DNA of 64,000 nt. Source: Streptomyces sp. CB02056. Its GTDB lineage: Bacteria > Actinomycetota > Actinomycetes > Streptomycetales > Streptomycetaceae. The position numbers and the translations under genes are program-made. Shown one piece after another: positions 49,627 to 58,915 of the stretch (positions within the stretch are counted from its first letter, which is position 1; every line of letters begins with the position of its first letter). The notes beneath the pieces were generated by a model. The model ran no database searches, had not been told where the DNA came from, and saw only the letters and a list, made by a program, of their open reading frames with translations. The stretch spans positions 1-64,000 of the forward strand of contig NZ_LIPD01000016.1 in NCBI RefSeq assembly GCF_001905545.1, in the 5' to 3' direction.

Positions 49627-52086
49627 TCACTCCATGCCGCGGCGCTTCATCACGCGCCAGGCGATCTCCAGGGCGATGCCGCAGACCACCGCGACGGCGA
49701 CGCCCGTCAGCGGGTCGCGGTAGCCGACCAGGGAGAGGTCGAAGAACGACTTCAGCGGGGGCACCAGCAGGACCAGGGCGAACGCGCCGCCCATGGCGCC
49801 GATCAGCAGCAGCCGCCACCAGTTGTACGGGCGGGCGACGATGGCGAGGACCCAGATGGCGATCAGGAAGAGCGTCAGGGTGGCCACGCTGGTGTCGGCC
49901 TTGAGGTCGGTCGCGTGGTCGGTGCGGGCGAGCGTGTAGGCGACGAAGGTGCCGGTGCCGGCGATGGCGCCGCCGGGGACCGCCAGCCGCAGCACGCGCT
50001 TCACGAAGCCGGTGCGGGCCCGCTCGTTGTTGGGGGCGAGGGCGAGGAAGAAGGCCGGGATGCCGATGGTCAGCGAGGACAGCACGGTGGAGTGCCGGGG
50101 CAGGAACGGGTACGGCGAGTGGGTGAAGATCACCAGGAGCGCCAGCAGGACCGAGTAGACGGTCTTCACCAGGAAGAGTGAGGCGACCCGCTCGATGTTG
50201 CCGATCACCCGGCGGCCCTCGGCCACCACCGACGGCAGCGAGGCGAAGGAGTCGTTCAGCAGCACGATCTGGGCGACCGCCTTGGTGGCGTCGGAGCCGG
50301 TGCCCATCGCCACGCCGATGTCGGCGTCCTTGAGCGCGAGCACGTCGTTGACGCCGTCTCCGGTCATCGCCACGGTGTGGCCGCGGGACTGCAGCGCCCC
50401 GACCAGTTGGCGCTTCTGCTGGGGGGTGACCCGGCCGAAGACGCTGGTCCGGTCGGCGGTCTCGGCGAGCTGCTCCGGGTCGGTGGGCAGGGAGCGGGCG
50501 TCCAGCGGGTGGTCGGCGCCGGGCAGGCCCAGGTGGCCGGCCACCGCGCCGACCGAGACCGCCGAGTCGCCGGAGATGACCTTGGCCCGGACCCGCTGGC
50601 CCTCGAAGTAGCGCAGGGTCTCGGCGGCGTCCGAGCGCAGCCGCTGCTGGAGCACCACCAGGGCGAGCGGGGTGAGGCCGGCCGCCGGGTCGGGGGAGTC
50701 CAGCGGGACGGGGGTGCGGCCCAGCAGCAGCACCCGCAGGCCCTGGGCGCCCAGTTCGTCCACTTCGGCCAGGGCCGGGTGCCCGGCGGGCAGCAGCACG
50801 TCGGGCGCGCCGAGCAGCCAGCTGGCCTCGCCGCCCTGCGGCTCCAGCAGCTGCACGCCGCTCCACTTGCGGGCGGAGGAGAAGGGCATCGCCTCGATCA
50901 CCCGCCAGCCGTTCCGGCCGGAGGCGGCGCCGTCGTCGCCGCGCCCGTACGCGTCGATGACCGCCTGCATGGACGGGTTGGGGCGGGCGTCGGCGCCGGC
51001 CATCACGGCCAGCGCGTGCTGGACGGTGTCCTTGTCGACGGCGGCGGGCTCCCCGTCGGAGAGCACCCGCAGGTCGACCACGTCCATGCCGCCCTCGGTG
51101 AGGGTGCCGGTCTTGTCCAGGCAGACGGTGTCCACCCGGGCCAGGCCCTCGATCGCCGGGAGCTCCTGGACCAGGCACTGCTTGCGGCCGAGCCGGACCA
51201 CGCCGATCGCGAAGGCGACCGAGGTAAGCAGCACCAGGCCCTCGGGGACCATCGGCACGATGCCGGCCACCATGCGCCGGACGGCCTCGCGCCAGTCCCG
51301 GCCCTCGACGGCCAGCTGGCTGATGATCAGGCCGAGGGCGGTGGGGATCAACAGGTAGGTGATGATCCGCAGGATGCTGTCGATGCCGGTGCGCAGCTCC
51401 GACTTCACCAGGGTGAACTTGCTGGCCTCCTCGGCGAGCTGGGCCGCGTAGGCCTCGCGGCCGACCTTGGTGGCGGTGAACGCGCCGGCGCCGGCCACCA
51501 CGAAGCTGCCGGACATCACCTGGTCGCCGGGCTGCTTGAGGACCGGGTCGGGTTCGCCGGTGAGCAGCGACTCGTCGATCTCCAGGCCGTCCGCCTCGGT
51601 GACCTCGCCGTCCACGATCACCTTGTCGCCGATGCCGAGCAGCACGGTGTCGTCGAGGACGATCTCGGAGACGCCGACCTGCCGGGCGGTGCCGTCCCGG
51701 CGGACCTGCGGGCGGGCCTCGCCGATCAGGGCCAGGCTGTCCAGGGTCTTCTTGGCGCGCAGCTCCTGGATGATGCCGATCGCCGTGTTGGCCACGATGA
51801 CCAGGCCGAACAGGCCGTCCTGGATCGGACCGACGATCAGGATGATCCCGAACATCACGCCGATGATCGCGTTGAAGCGGGTGAAGACGTTGGCGCGGAC
51901 GATCTCCCGGGTGGACCGGCTGGACCGTACGGGGACGTCGTTGACCTGGCCCCGGGCGACCCGTTCGGCGACCTCGGCGGTGGTCAGGCCGCCGCGTCGG
52001 CCGGGCAGCAGGCCGAGGGGGTGGGCTCCGTCCGGGCGGTCTCCGTCGGCCGGCTGCTCTTCCGCCGGCTGGGCAGGCTGCGTCAT
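49627..52086 (-). CDS. P-type cation-transporting ATPase
   Basis: 819 residues from ATG 52086. LLTGEPDPVLKQ (actuator TGE near 175), VPMVPEGLVLL (membrane PEGL), CLDKTGTLTEGG (phosphorylated Asp near 324), MTGDGVNDVLALKDADIGVAMG (hinge) and about 8-10 membrane segments. The PEGL motif and absence of an N-terminal metal-binding CxxC point to a P2- or P5-like cation pump, not a copper pump. The ion is unknown. Confidence 0.9.
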   Translation of the reverse strand: MTQPAQPAEEQPADGDRPDGAHPLGLLPGRRGGLTTAEVAERVARGQVNDVPVRSSRSTREIVRANVFTRFNAIIGVMFGIILIVGPIQDGLFGLVIVANTAIGIIQELRAKKTLDSLALIGEARPQVRRDGTARQVGVSEIVLDDTVLLGIGDKVIVDGEVTEADGLEIDESLLTGEPDPVLKQPGDQVMSGSFVVAGAGAFTATKVGREAYAAQLAEEASKFTLVKSELRTGIDSILRIITYLLIPTALGLIISQLAVEGRDWREAVRRMVAGIVPMVPEGLVLLTSVAFAIGVVRLGRKQCLVQELPAIEGLARVDTVCLDKTGTLTEGGMDVVDLRVLSDGEPAAVDKDTVQHALAVMAGADARPNPSMQAVIDAYGRGDDGAASGRNGWRVIEAMPFSSARKWSGVQLLEPQGGEASWLLGAPDVLLPAGHPALAEVDELGAQGLRVLLLGRTPVPLDSPDPAAGLTPLALVVLQQRLRSDAAETLRYFEGQRVRAKVISGDSAVSVGAVAGHLGLPGADHPLDARSLPTDPEQLAETADRTSVFGRVTPQQKRQLVGALQSRGHTVAMTGDGVNDVLALKDADIGVAMGTGSDATKAVAQIVLLNDSFASLPSVVAEGRRVIGNIERVASLFLVKTVYSVLLALLVIFTHSPYPFLPRHSTVLSSLTIGIPAFFLALAPNNERARTGFVKRVLRLAVPGGAIAGTGTFVAYTLARTDHATDLKADTSVATLTLFLIAIWVLAIVARPYNWWRLLLIGAMGGAFALVLLVPPLKSFFDLSLVGYRDPLTGVAVAVVCGIALEIAWRVMKRRGME

Positions 52087-52138
52087 GGCACCGACTCTAC
52101 GGGCGCCTTATGTCCGGTGCGTGCTACTAAAGGACTAT

Positions 52139-52462
52139 TCAGTCCGACCGGGTGGCCGGGTCCTGGCCGTCGTCGCCGGTCGTCCGTTCGGCCGTGTGTG
52201 CGGCCGCCTCGGCAGCTTCGGCGGCGCGGCCGCGGGCGATCGCGTCCCGCCGGGCGCGGCAGTACCAGAGGCCGATCAGGCCGAGCAGGCCGCCGGAGAG
52301 GCAGATCCACGGCCAGGTGCCGTGGCCGTGCGCCGAGAGGCTGCCCTGGAAGGGGAGCAGGGCGAGGAAGGCGATGAACCACAGCACCGTGCCGCCGCCG
52401 ACGATGGCGACGTCGTTGGCCTCCAGCGGAGGGGGCGAGGGGTGCAGTGGCGTCTTGGGCAT
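52139..52462 (-). CDS. DUF2530 family membrane protein
   Basis: 107 residues from ATG 52462. ANDVAIVGGGTVLWFIAFLALLPF and WPWICLSGGLLGLIGLWYCRARR are two membrane segments joined by a short Gly/His loop; a helical Ala/Glu tail follows. It is upstream of the P-type ATPase gene on the same strand, 52 bases apart. Confidence 0.8.
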   Translation of the reverse strand: MPKTPLHPSPPPLEANDVAIVGGGTVLWFIAFLALLPFQGSLSAHGHGTWPWICLSGGLLGLIGLWYCRARRDAIARGRAAEAAEAAAHTAERTTGDDGQDPATRSD

Positions 52463-52523
52463 GGGGCCTAGCGTACGGTGCGGTGGGGCGGCTGCGCGGG
52501 TGCCGTGACCCCGCGCGGGCTCT

Positions 52524-52542
52524 ACGCGCGAAGATAGCGCGT
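52524..52542. promoter_or_regulatory. ACGCGC/GCGCGT dyad before the purine permease
   Basis: Perfect 6-bp arms around GAAGATA, about 100 bases upstream of the NCS2 start and near a TTGAG. A possible repressor site for purine uptake. Confidence 0.35.
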
Positions 52543-52638
52543 GTGCGATCGGGAAACGATACTTGAGGCCCTGCGCCCGGCCACCGTCGCCCCGGGCGTT
52601 CCCACCCCCTCCTCAGCTCCCCCACAGAGGACGCACGC

Positions 52639-54099
52639 ATGCCTGTGGTCCAGCCGACCACCGAGTCGCCCGAACCCGCCGACGCCGCGCCGCAGCCCCC
52701 CACGAGCGCCGTCGACCGCTTCTTCCGGATCAGCGAGCGGGGCTCCACCCTGCCGCGCGAGATCCGCGGCGGTGTCGCCACCTTCTTCACCATGGCGTAC
52801 ATCCTGGTGCTGAACCCGATCATCCTGGCCAGCGGCACGGACGTCACCGGGGCTCACCTGAACAGCGCCCAGCTGGTCACCGCCACCGCCCTCACCGCGG
52901 GTCTCACCACCCTGCTGATGGGCGTCATCGGCAACGTCCCGATCGGCCTGGCCGCCGGACTCGGGGTCAACACGATCGTGGCGCTCCAGCTCGCCCCCAA
53001 GATGACCTGGCCGGACGCCATGGGCATGGTCGTGCTGGCCGGTTTCGCGATCATGCTGCTGGTCGCCACCGGGCTGCGCGAGCGGGTCATGAACGCCGTC
53101 CCGCTCGGCCTGCGCAAGGCCATCGCGATCGGTATCGGCCTGTTCATCAGCCTGGTCGGCCTGGTCGACTCCGGCTTCGTCAGCCGCATCCCGGACGCCG
53201 CCCACACCACCGTCCCGCTCCAGCTCGGCGGCAACGGGCACCTGCTCGGCTTCCCGGTGCTGATCTTCGTGATCGGCCTGGTGCTCACCCTGGTCCTGCT
53301 GATCCGCAAGGTGCCCGGCGCCATCCTGATCAGCATCGCGGTCTCCACCGCGCTCGCCGCGGTCATCGACAAGGTGGCCGACGTCCCGGCGCTCAAGTGG
53401 GGCCTCACCGTCCCGACCTGGCCGGGCAACCCGGTCTCCGCGCCGGACTTCGGCCTGGTCGGCAAGGTCAGCCTGTTCGGCGGCTTCGAGAAGGTCGGCG
53501 TGCTGACCGGCCTGCTGTTCGTCTTCACCGTGCTGATGTCCTGCTTCTTCGACGCGATGGGCACCATCCTCGGCGTGGCCGACGAGGCCCACCTGCTGGA
53601 CGAGAAGGGCGACCTGCCCGGCATCAACAAGGTCCTGATGGTCGACGGCATCGCCACCGCGGCCGGCGGTGCCACCTCGGCCTCCGCCAACACCTGCTTC
53701 GTCGAGTCCACCGCCGGCGTCGGCGAGGGCGCCCGGACCGGCTTCGCCTCGATCGTCACCGGCCTGCTCTTCGTGGTGGCGCTCTTCCTCACCCCGCTCG
53801 CCACCATGGTCCCGGCCCAGGCCGCCACCCCGGCCCTGATCACCGTCGGCTTCCTGATCCTGGCCAACTCGATCAAGGAGATCGACTGGGCCGACTACAC
53901 GATCGCGATCCCGGCCTTCCTGACCATCGTGATGATGCCGTTCACCTACAGCATCACCAACGGCATCGGCATGGGCTTCATCGCCTTCTGCGTGCTGCGC
54001 CTGGCCGCCGGCCGCGGCCGCGAGGTCCCCGTCCCCATGTACGCGGTGGCGTCGGTCTTCGCCTTCTACTACCTGATGCCGGCCTTCGGCCTGCTCTGA
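52639..54099 (+). CDS. NCS2-family purine permease (AzgA-type)
   Basis: 486 residues from ATG 52639 with AGAGGACG ahead. REIRGGVATFFTMAYILVLNPIIL and ANVPIGLAAGLGVNTIV are the AzgA start; FDAMGTILGVADEA and GATSASANTCFVESTAGVGEGARTG contain the purine-binding residues; about 13 membrane segments in all. It imports adenine, guanine or hypoxanthine with protons. Hypoxanthine is also released by futalosine hydrolase, but the genes are far apart. A long hairpin follows. Confidence 0.93.
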   Translation: MPVVQPTTESPEPADAAPQPPTSAVDRFFRISERGSTLPREIRGGVATFFTMAYILVLNPIILASGTDVTGAHLNSAQLVTATALTAGLTTLLMGVIGNVPIGLAAGLGVNTIVALQLAPKMTWPDAMGMVVLAGFAIMLLVATGLRERVMNAVPLGLRKAIAIGIGLFISLVGLVDSGFVSRIPDAAHTTVPLQLGGNGHLLGFPVLIFVIGLVLTLVLLIRKVPGAILISIAVSTALAAVIDKVADVPALKWGLTVPTWPGNPVSAPDFGLVGKVSLFGGFEKVGVLTGLLFVFTVLMSCFFDAMGTILGVADEAHLLDEKGDLPGINKVLMVDGIATAAGGATSASANTCFVESTAGVGEGARTGFASIVTGLLFVVALFLTPLATMVPAQAATPALITVGFLILANSIKEIDWADYTIAIPAFLTIVMMPFTYSITNGIGMGFIAFCVLRLAAGRGREVPVPMYAVASVFAFYYLMPAFGLL

Positions 54100-54117
54100 C
54101 GGCCCCGCCGGTTCTCC

Positions 54118-54155
54118 GACGGCCCCGTCCTCCCGCTCGGGAGGGCGGGGCCGTC
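54118..54155 (+). terminator. Hairpin terminator after the purine permease
   Basis: Arms 54118-54134 and 54139-54155 (17 bp, one wobble) around GCTC. Confidence 0.85.
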
Positions 54156-54176
54156 GGCGTTCCCGGGGCTCGGCGG

Positions 54177-54626
54177 TCAGTGGACGCAGAACTCGTTGCC
54201 CTCGGGATCCTGCATGACCGTCCAGGCGCCGCCGGGCTCGTCGACGTGGCGGAGGGTGGTGGCGCCGAGGGCGGTGAGGCGGGCGACGGTGGCCTCGCGC
54301 TCGCCCGGGCCGGGGTGGACGTCGAGGTGCAGGCGGTTCTTGCCCTGCTGGGCCTCGGGGACGGCCTGGAACAGGACGCGGCGGCCGAGGCCGGTGTCCG
54401 AGGCCGGGTCGAACGGGTCCTCGGGGTGGCGGACGGCGGCCAGGGAGCGCCAGGCCGGGTGGCCGTCCACCTCGGTGAGGGCCTCCGGGCCGACCGCGCC
54501 GGCGGCGAGCAGCCGGGTGATCAGCGCGCCGTGGTCCTCCGGTGTGTACTCCAGGGCGGCGGCCCAGAAGGCGGCCTGGCGGTGCGGGTCGGCGCAGTCG
54601 ATGACGAGCTTCCAGTGCAGCGGCAT
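54177..54626 (-). CDS. VOC (glyoxalase-like) family protein
   Basis: 149 residues from ATG 54626. LHWKLVIDCADPHRQAAFWAAALEYT opens the first VOC repeat and NRLHLDVHPGPGEREATVARLTALGATTL the second; VMQDPEGNEFCVH ends it with the usual metal-ligand pattern. A possible drug-binding or dioxygenase-like protein. The operator-like AACCG/CGGTT dyad is at about 54630-54647. Confidence 0.87.
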   Translation of the reverse strand: MPLHWKLVIDCADPHRQAAFWAAALEYTPEDHGALITRLLAAGAVGPEALTEVDGHPAWRSLAAVRHPEDPFDPASDTGLGRRVLFQAVPEAQQGKNRLHLDVHPGPGEREATVARLTALGATTLRHVDEPGGAWTVMQDPEGNEFCVH

Positions 54627-54757
54627 GTAACCGTTTCTACCGGTTACCCGGGGGTCGGGCAATGGCCGGCCGTCAGAAGTTGTCAAAAAGGCGCCCGTGT
54701 AGGCCAGTTGGCGGTGGGAATACTGGCTGGACGGAGAAGGGGGAGGGGACTCGACCG

Positions 54758-55681
54758 ATGGTGCAACAGGATCCGCCGGGGGGCGTCGAGGCGCAGCTGC
54801 TGCCGGAGCTGTTCTGGACGACGGACAAGGCCTCGCTGGACGGCCAGCGGGAGACGCTGCGCTGGTACCGCGGCCTGATCGCGATGCTGGTGGTCGCCGC
54901 CGTGATCGGGTCGTTCCCCGACCCGGACGACAAGAACGCCCTCGACATCTGGCCGCTGTTCTCGGTCGCCGCCTTCCTGGTGGCCGGCTACTTCTGGTCC
55001 CGGCTGCGCCGCGGCAACCCGCAGGGCCGCTGGTACCAGGCCCGGGCGGCGGCCGAGTCGGTCAAGACGCTGGCCTGGAAGTACACCGTCCGGGCCCGGC
55101 CGTTCGACGGCGCGGCCGAGTCCGAGGACACCGACCGCGGCTACCTGCTCCAGGTCGAGGACGTGCTGCGGGCCTTCGAGGACCCGGAGATCGTGCCGCC
55201 CGGCAGCGTCGCCGAGATCACCCCGGAGATGCGCCGGCAGCGCGCCGAGAGCCTGACCGCCCGGCGCACGCTCTACCTGCGCACCCGGGTCGAGGGCCAG
55301 CGCACCTGGTACCGCTCCCGGGCCGAGGCCTGCGACTCGCAGGCGGTCTCCTGGGGGCTCGGCGTCGCGGTGCTGATCATCGTCGGTGCTGCGGCGGCCA
55401 TCGCCCAGGCCACCGGCGCGCTGCCGGTGCACGTCTTCGGCGCCACCTCGGCCGCGGCCGCGGCGATCATCGCCTGGACGCAGCTCAAGCAGCTCGGCCC
55501 GCTGGCCGCCGCCTACCAACTGGCCGCGCGGGAGCTGGAGAACGTCGGCAACCAGCTGTCCGACCTCGACCTCAAGGCGCCGGACGCCGAGGCCCGTTGG
55601 GCCCGGCTGGCCGCCGAGGCGGAGGACGCGGTCTCCCGGGAGCACACCACCTGGCGGGCCCGCCGGGCGTTCCCGCGCTGA
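54758..55681 (+). CDS. DUF4231 (SLATT-like) 2+2 TM membrane protein
   Basis: 307 residues from ATG 54758 (GGGGGAGGGG upstream). LRWYRGLIAMLVVAAVIGSF and LDIWPLFSVAAFLVAGYFW form the first hairpin; AVLIIVGAAAAIAQATGALPVHVFGATSAAAAAIIAW forms the second. Conserved RTWYRSRAEACDSQAVSW separates them. The DUF4231 family belongs to the SLATT clan (SMODS/SLOG-associated 2TM effectors), some of which act as pore-forming effectors. Here it stands alone, with no SLOG or cyclase gene nearby. Confidence 0.8.
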   Translation: MVQQDPPGGVEAQLLPELFWTTDKASLDGQRETLRWYRGLIAMLVVAAVIGSFPDPDDKNALDIWPLFSVAAFLVAGYFWSRLRRGNPQGRWYQARAAAESVKTLAWKYTVRARPFDGAAESEDTDRGYLLQVEDVLRAFEDPEIVPPGSVAEITPEMRRQRAESLTARRTLYLRTRVEGQRTWYRSRAEACDSQAVSWGLGVAVLIIVGAAAAIAQATGALPVHVFGATSAAAAAIIAWTQLKQLGPLAAAYQLAARELENVGNQLSDLDLKAPDAEARWARLAAEAEDAVSREHTTWRARRAFPR

Positions 55682-55815
55682 GCCGGGCTCGCGGGACGGA
55701 CGGGGGGCGGGAGCGGCGCAGAGTACTCGACCGGAGCGGGGACTTGGGGAGATCCGGCGAAACGCGGGGTGCGGGTGTGCGGGGTGCGTGAGAGTAGGGC
55801 GCCCAGGTGCGGACC

Positions 55816-55826
55816 GTAATCGTTAC
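55816..55826. promoter_or_regulatory. GTAA-TCG-TTAC palindrome upstream of hypX
   Basis: A perfect 11-base palindrome 60 bases before the hypX TTG, AT-rich against its surroundings. Possible regulator site. Confidence 0.35.
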
Positions 55827-55885
55827 GTGTCCATGCCCTGGTTTCATCGCCTGCGCGCGACCCCAGTTCCCGCCGGAGGCCCTCC

Positions 55886-57604
55886 TTGCGCATTCTCCTG
55901 ATCGCCAGCGCGTTCAACAGCCTGACCCAGCGCGTCCACACCGGGCTGCGCGAGCGCGGCCACCAGGTCGCCGTCCAACTCGCCCTCGGTGACGAGCAGA
56001 TGAGGGCGGCGGTGGTCCGCACCGACCCCGAGCTGATCATCTGTCCGATGCTCACCAAGGCCGTCCCGCAGGACATCTGGTCGACCCGGACCGTCCTGAT
56101 CGTCCACCCGGGGCCCAAGGGCGACCGCGGCCCCTCCTCGCTCGACTGGGCGATCACCGAGGGGGCCGAGCGCTGGGGCGTCACCGTGCTGCAGGCCGTC
56201 GAGGAGATGGACGCCGGCGACATCTGGGCGTCCGTCGAGTTCCCCGTCCCGGCCTGCGGCAAGAGCGAGTTGTACCGGGGCGAGCTCGCCGACGCCGCCG
56301 TCGAGGCCGTCCTGCTGGCCGTCCAGCGGTACGAGGGCGGGCTGTTCACCCCCGAACCGCTGGACTACGCCCGGCCGGACGTGCACGGCGAACCGCGGCC
56401 CCCGCTGCGCCAGGAGGCCCGCCGGATCGACTGGGAGCGGGACGACACCGCCACCGTGCTGCGCAGGCTGCGCGCCGCCGACTCCCAGCCCGGCGTGCTG
56501 GACGAGCTGTACGGACGGGAGTTCTTCCTGCACGGCGGCCACCCCGAGGACGAGCTGCGCGGCCCGGTGCCGGGCGCCGTGCTGGCCACCCGGGACGGCG
56601 CCATCTGCCGGGCCACCGTGGACGGCGCGGTGTGGATACCGCAGCTGCGCCCGCGCCGCACCCCCGGCGGGCCGGCCACCTTCAAGCTGCCGGCCGCCAC
56701 GGTGCTCGCCGACGAGCTGTACCGGGTCCGCGAGGTGCCGGTGAGCCCGGAACGGGCGAGCGGCCGGGACACCTGGTCGGAGCTGCGCTACCACGAGGAG
56801 GGCGAGGTCGGGTTCCTCGAATTCGCCTACGCGGGCGGGGCGATGAGCACCGACCAGTGCCGCCGGCTGCTCGCCGCCTACCGGGAGGCGGCCGAGCGGC
56901 CGACCTCGGTGCTGGTGCTCGGCGCGCCCCGGGACTTCTTCTCCAACGGCATCCACCTCAACGTCATCCAGGGCGCGGCCTTCCCGGCGCTGGAGTCCTG
57001 GGAGAACATCAACGCGATGGACGACGTCGTCGAGGCGGTGCTGACCACGACGGACAAGGTGACGGTGGCGGCCCTGGCCGGGAACGCGGCGGCCGGCGGG
57101 CTGATGGCGGCGCTCGCCGCCGACGAGGTGTGGTGCCGGGACTCGGCGGTGCTCAACCCGCACTACCGGCTGATGGGCCTGTACGGCTCCGAGTACTGGA
57201 CGTACACCCTGCCCCGCCGGGTCGGCGCCGAGCAGGCCGGGCGGCTCACCGCCGAGGCGCTGCCGGTCGGCGCGGACCACGCCCGCCGGATCGGTCTGGT
57301 GGACCGTACGGTCGGCGGGGACGCGGCCGGGTTCCGCCGCTGGGTGGCCCGGGAGGCGGCCCGGATCGCCGCCTCGCCGGAGCTCACCGGGCGGCTGGTG
57401 GACAAGAAGCGCCGCCGCGCGGCCGACGAGGAGGCCAAGCCGCTGGCCGAGTACCGGGCGGAGGAACTGCGCCGGATGCACGCCGACTTCTACCGGGCGG
57501 GCGAGCCGTACCACGCGCTGCGGCGGGACTTCGTGCACAAGGTCTGCCCGGTGGCCACGCCGGAGCACGTGGCGGGGCTGCTCGGGCGGCCGGCTCAGTC
57601 GTAG
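55886..57604 (+). CDS. hypX: HypX: fused formyltransferase and enoyl-CoA hydratase-like protein
   Basis: 572 residues from TTG 55886; GGAGG at 55875-55879 six bases ahead fixes this rare start. Residues 1-110 are a formyl-tetrahydrofolate hydrolase/transferase fold (ICPMLTKAVPQDIW, and LIVHPGPKGDRGPSSLDWAI with the His-Pro-Gly-Pro active site). About 170-265 are a formyl_trans_C domain. About 290-480 are a crotonase domain (VLVLGAPRDFFSNGIHLNVI, AALAGNAAAGGLMAALAADEV). HypX makes CO for the active site of oxygen-exposed NiFe-hydrogenases, but no hydrogenase gene is in this window. Confidence 0.82.
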   Translation: MRILLIASAFNSLTQRVHTGLRERGHQVAVQLALGDEQMRAAVVRTDPELIICPMLTKAVPQDIWSTRTVLIVHPGPKGDRGPSSLDWAITEGAERWGVTVLQAVEEMDAGDIWASVEFPVPACGKSELYRGELADAAVEAVLLAVQRYEGGLFTPEPLDYARPDVHGEPRPPLRQEARRIDWERDDTATVLRRLRAADSQPGVLDELYGREFFLHGGHPEDELRGPVPGAVLATRDGAICRATVDGAVWIPQLRPRRTPGGPATFKLPAATVLADELYRVREVPVSPERASGRDTWSELRYHEEGEVGFLEFAYAGGAMSTDQCRRLLAAYREAAERPTSVLVLGAPRDFFSNGIHLNVIQGAAFPALESWENINAMDDVVEAVLTTTDKVTVAALAGNAAAGGLMAALAADEVWCRDSAVLNPHYRLMGLYGSEYWTYTLPRRVGAEQAGRLTAEALPVGADHARRIGLVDRTVGGDAAGFRRWVAREAARIAASPELTGRLVDKKRRRAADEEAKPLAEYRAEELRRMHADFYRAGEPYHALRRDFVHKVCPVATPEHVAGLLGRPAQS

Positions 57605-57783
57605 GCGGACCGCGTAGCGGTACGCGGCCTGTGCGGTCGTAACGGCCCACGCGGGCACAGGGGTTCGCGCGGTCGTGGCGGGTCACGCGTCGTACGGGGA
57701 GGGCAGGAGCGGGACGGGCGGCGCCCGGCCGGGGTGGGGGGCCCGGCCGGACGCCCGCTCGGGCCCCGCTCCCGTACCCGGCG

Positions 57784-58632
57784 TCAGTGCCGGGCCGCCC
57801 CGCCCAGCGGCTGTCGCCGCTGCGGGACGAACTGGCCGTCCGGGTCGCCCGGGGTGCGCGCGGCCCGCGGGGGCAGCGGGGCGGCCGGACCGGCCAGCAG
57901 GGGTTGGGAGTCGGGTCGGCTCGGGGAGACGGCGAAGGCCAGCGAGCCGAAGAAGATGTAGCAGCCGAGCCCGACCCCGAGCGGGAAGATGAACTGGAGC
58001 GCCATCACGCCGCCTTCGGTGGAGCGCGAGAAGTCCAGCTGGACGGAGAGCGCCGCCATGCCGGTGTAGTGCATCGCGCAGACCGCCACGCCCATCACCG
58101 GCGCCGCCGCCAGGACGGCGAGCGTGCCCCGGATGTTCAGCGCGGCCCAGAGCGCGGCGGTGGCGGCGACCACGGCGATGGCCACCGAGGCCGCCACGAC
58201 GGTCCGGTCGTAGCCGAGCCGGCCGGGCAGGACCATCGCGGCCATGCCCAGGTAGTGCATCGCGGCGACCCCGAGGCCGGTGGTCAGCCCGCCGACCAGC
58301 AGGGCCGGGGCGCGGCGGCGCCAGTACCCGACGGTGAAGAGTCCGATGCCGACCACGGCGACGGCGACCAGCAGGCTGAGCACGGTGAGCAGGGGCCGGT
58401 AGCTGATCTCGGCGCCGGTCACGGAGAAGCCGAGCATCGCGATGAAGTGCATCGACCAGATCCCGGCGCCGAGCGAGGTGGAGGCGAACAGCAGCCAGAC
58501 GACCCGGGTGCGGCCCTGGGAGACGAGCGCCCAGCGGGCGCTGCGCAGCGCGACGAAGGCGCCGAGGCAGGCGACGAAGTACGAGACCGCCGGGGTCACC
58601 CAGCCGTGGTCGGCATGGTGGATCGCACCCAA
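57784..58632 (-). CDS. MHYT-domain membrane sensor
   Basis: 282 residues from TTG 58632 (AGGGAG five bases ahead); longer frames start at 58803 but have no ribosome site. HHADHGWVTPAVSYFVACLGAFVAL opens the fold. Three MHYT units follow: WSMHFIAMLGF, AAMHYLGMAAM, and CAMHYTGMAAL, in about 7 membrane segments. MHYT domains are proposed to sense O2, CO or NO through a metal. Usually they carry a GGDEF/EAL output; here only a Pro-rich tail follows. Confidence 0.87.
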   Translation of the reverse strand: MGAIHHADHGWVTPAVSYFVACLGAFVALRSARWALVSQGRTRVVWLLFASTSLGAGIWSMHFIAMLGFSVTGAEISYRPLLTVLSLLVAVAVVGIGLFTVGYWRRRAPALLVGGLTTGLGVAAMHYLGMAAMVLPGRLGYDRTVVAASVAIAVVAATAALWAALNIRGTLAVLAAAPVMGVAVCAMHYTGMAALSVQLDFSRSTEGGVMALQFIFPLGVGLGCYIFFGSLAFAVSPSRPDSQPLLAGPAAPLPPRAARTPGDPDGQFVPQRRQPLGGAARH

Positions 58633-58915
58633 GAGAGCTCCCTGGACGAGGGTTGAGGGCACCGGGGCGCGGGAGGGCGCGGCTGGTCGGGGAAGGCGCG
58701 CGGCGAACGGGCACCGGAGCGGGAACGCCGTCCCGCGGGGAGGAGCCTGGCGTGTGGTGCCCCTGACAAGGGGGAGATTAGCCATCGACCGGCAGTCGCA
58801 CAATGTTCGCGTTTTTCGTGAAGTCCCAGGTCAGGATGGGCCTTTACGCGGCCTGCATGATCCCGGCACCAACCCCTGACACCGCCTGCGCACCGCCCCC
58901 GGCCGCCTTTGGTGC

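Noticed and set aside
54758..55681. CBASS-type defence operon
   Set aside because: No nucleotide cyclase, SLOG or effector partner is encoded beside the SLATT-like gene.
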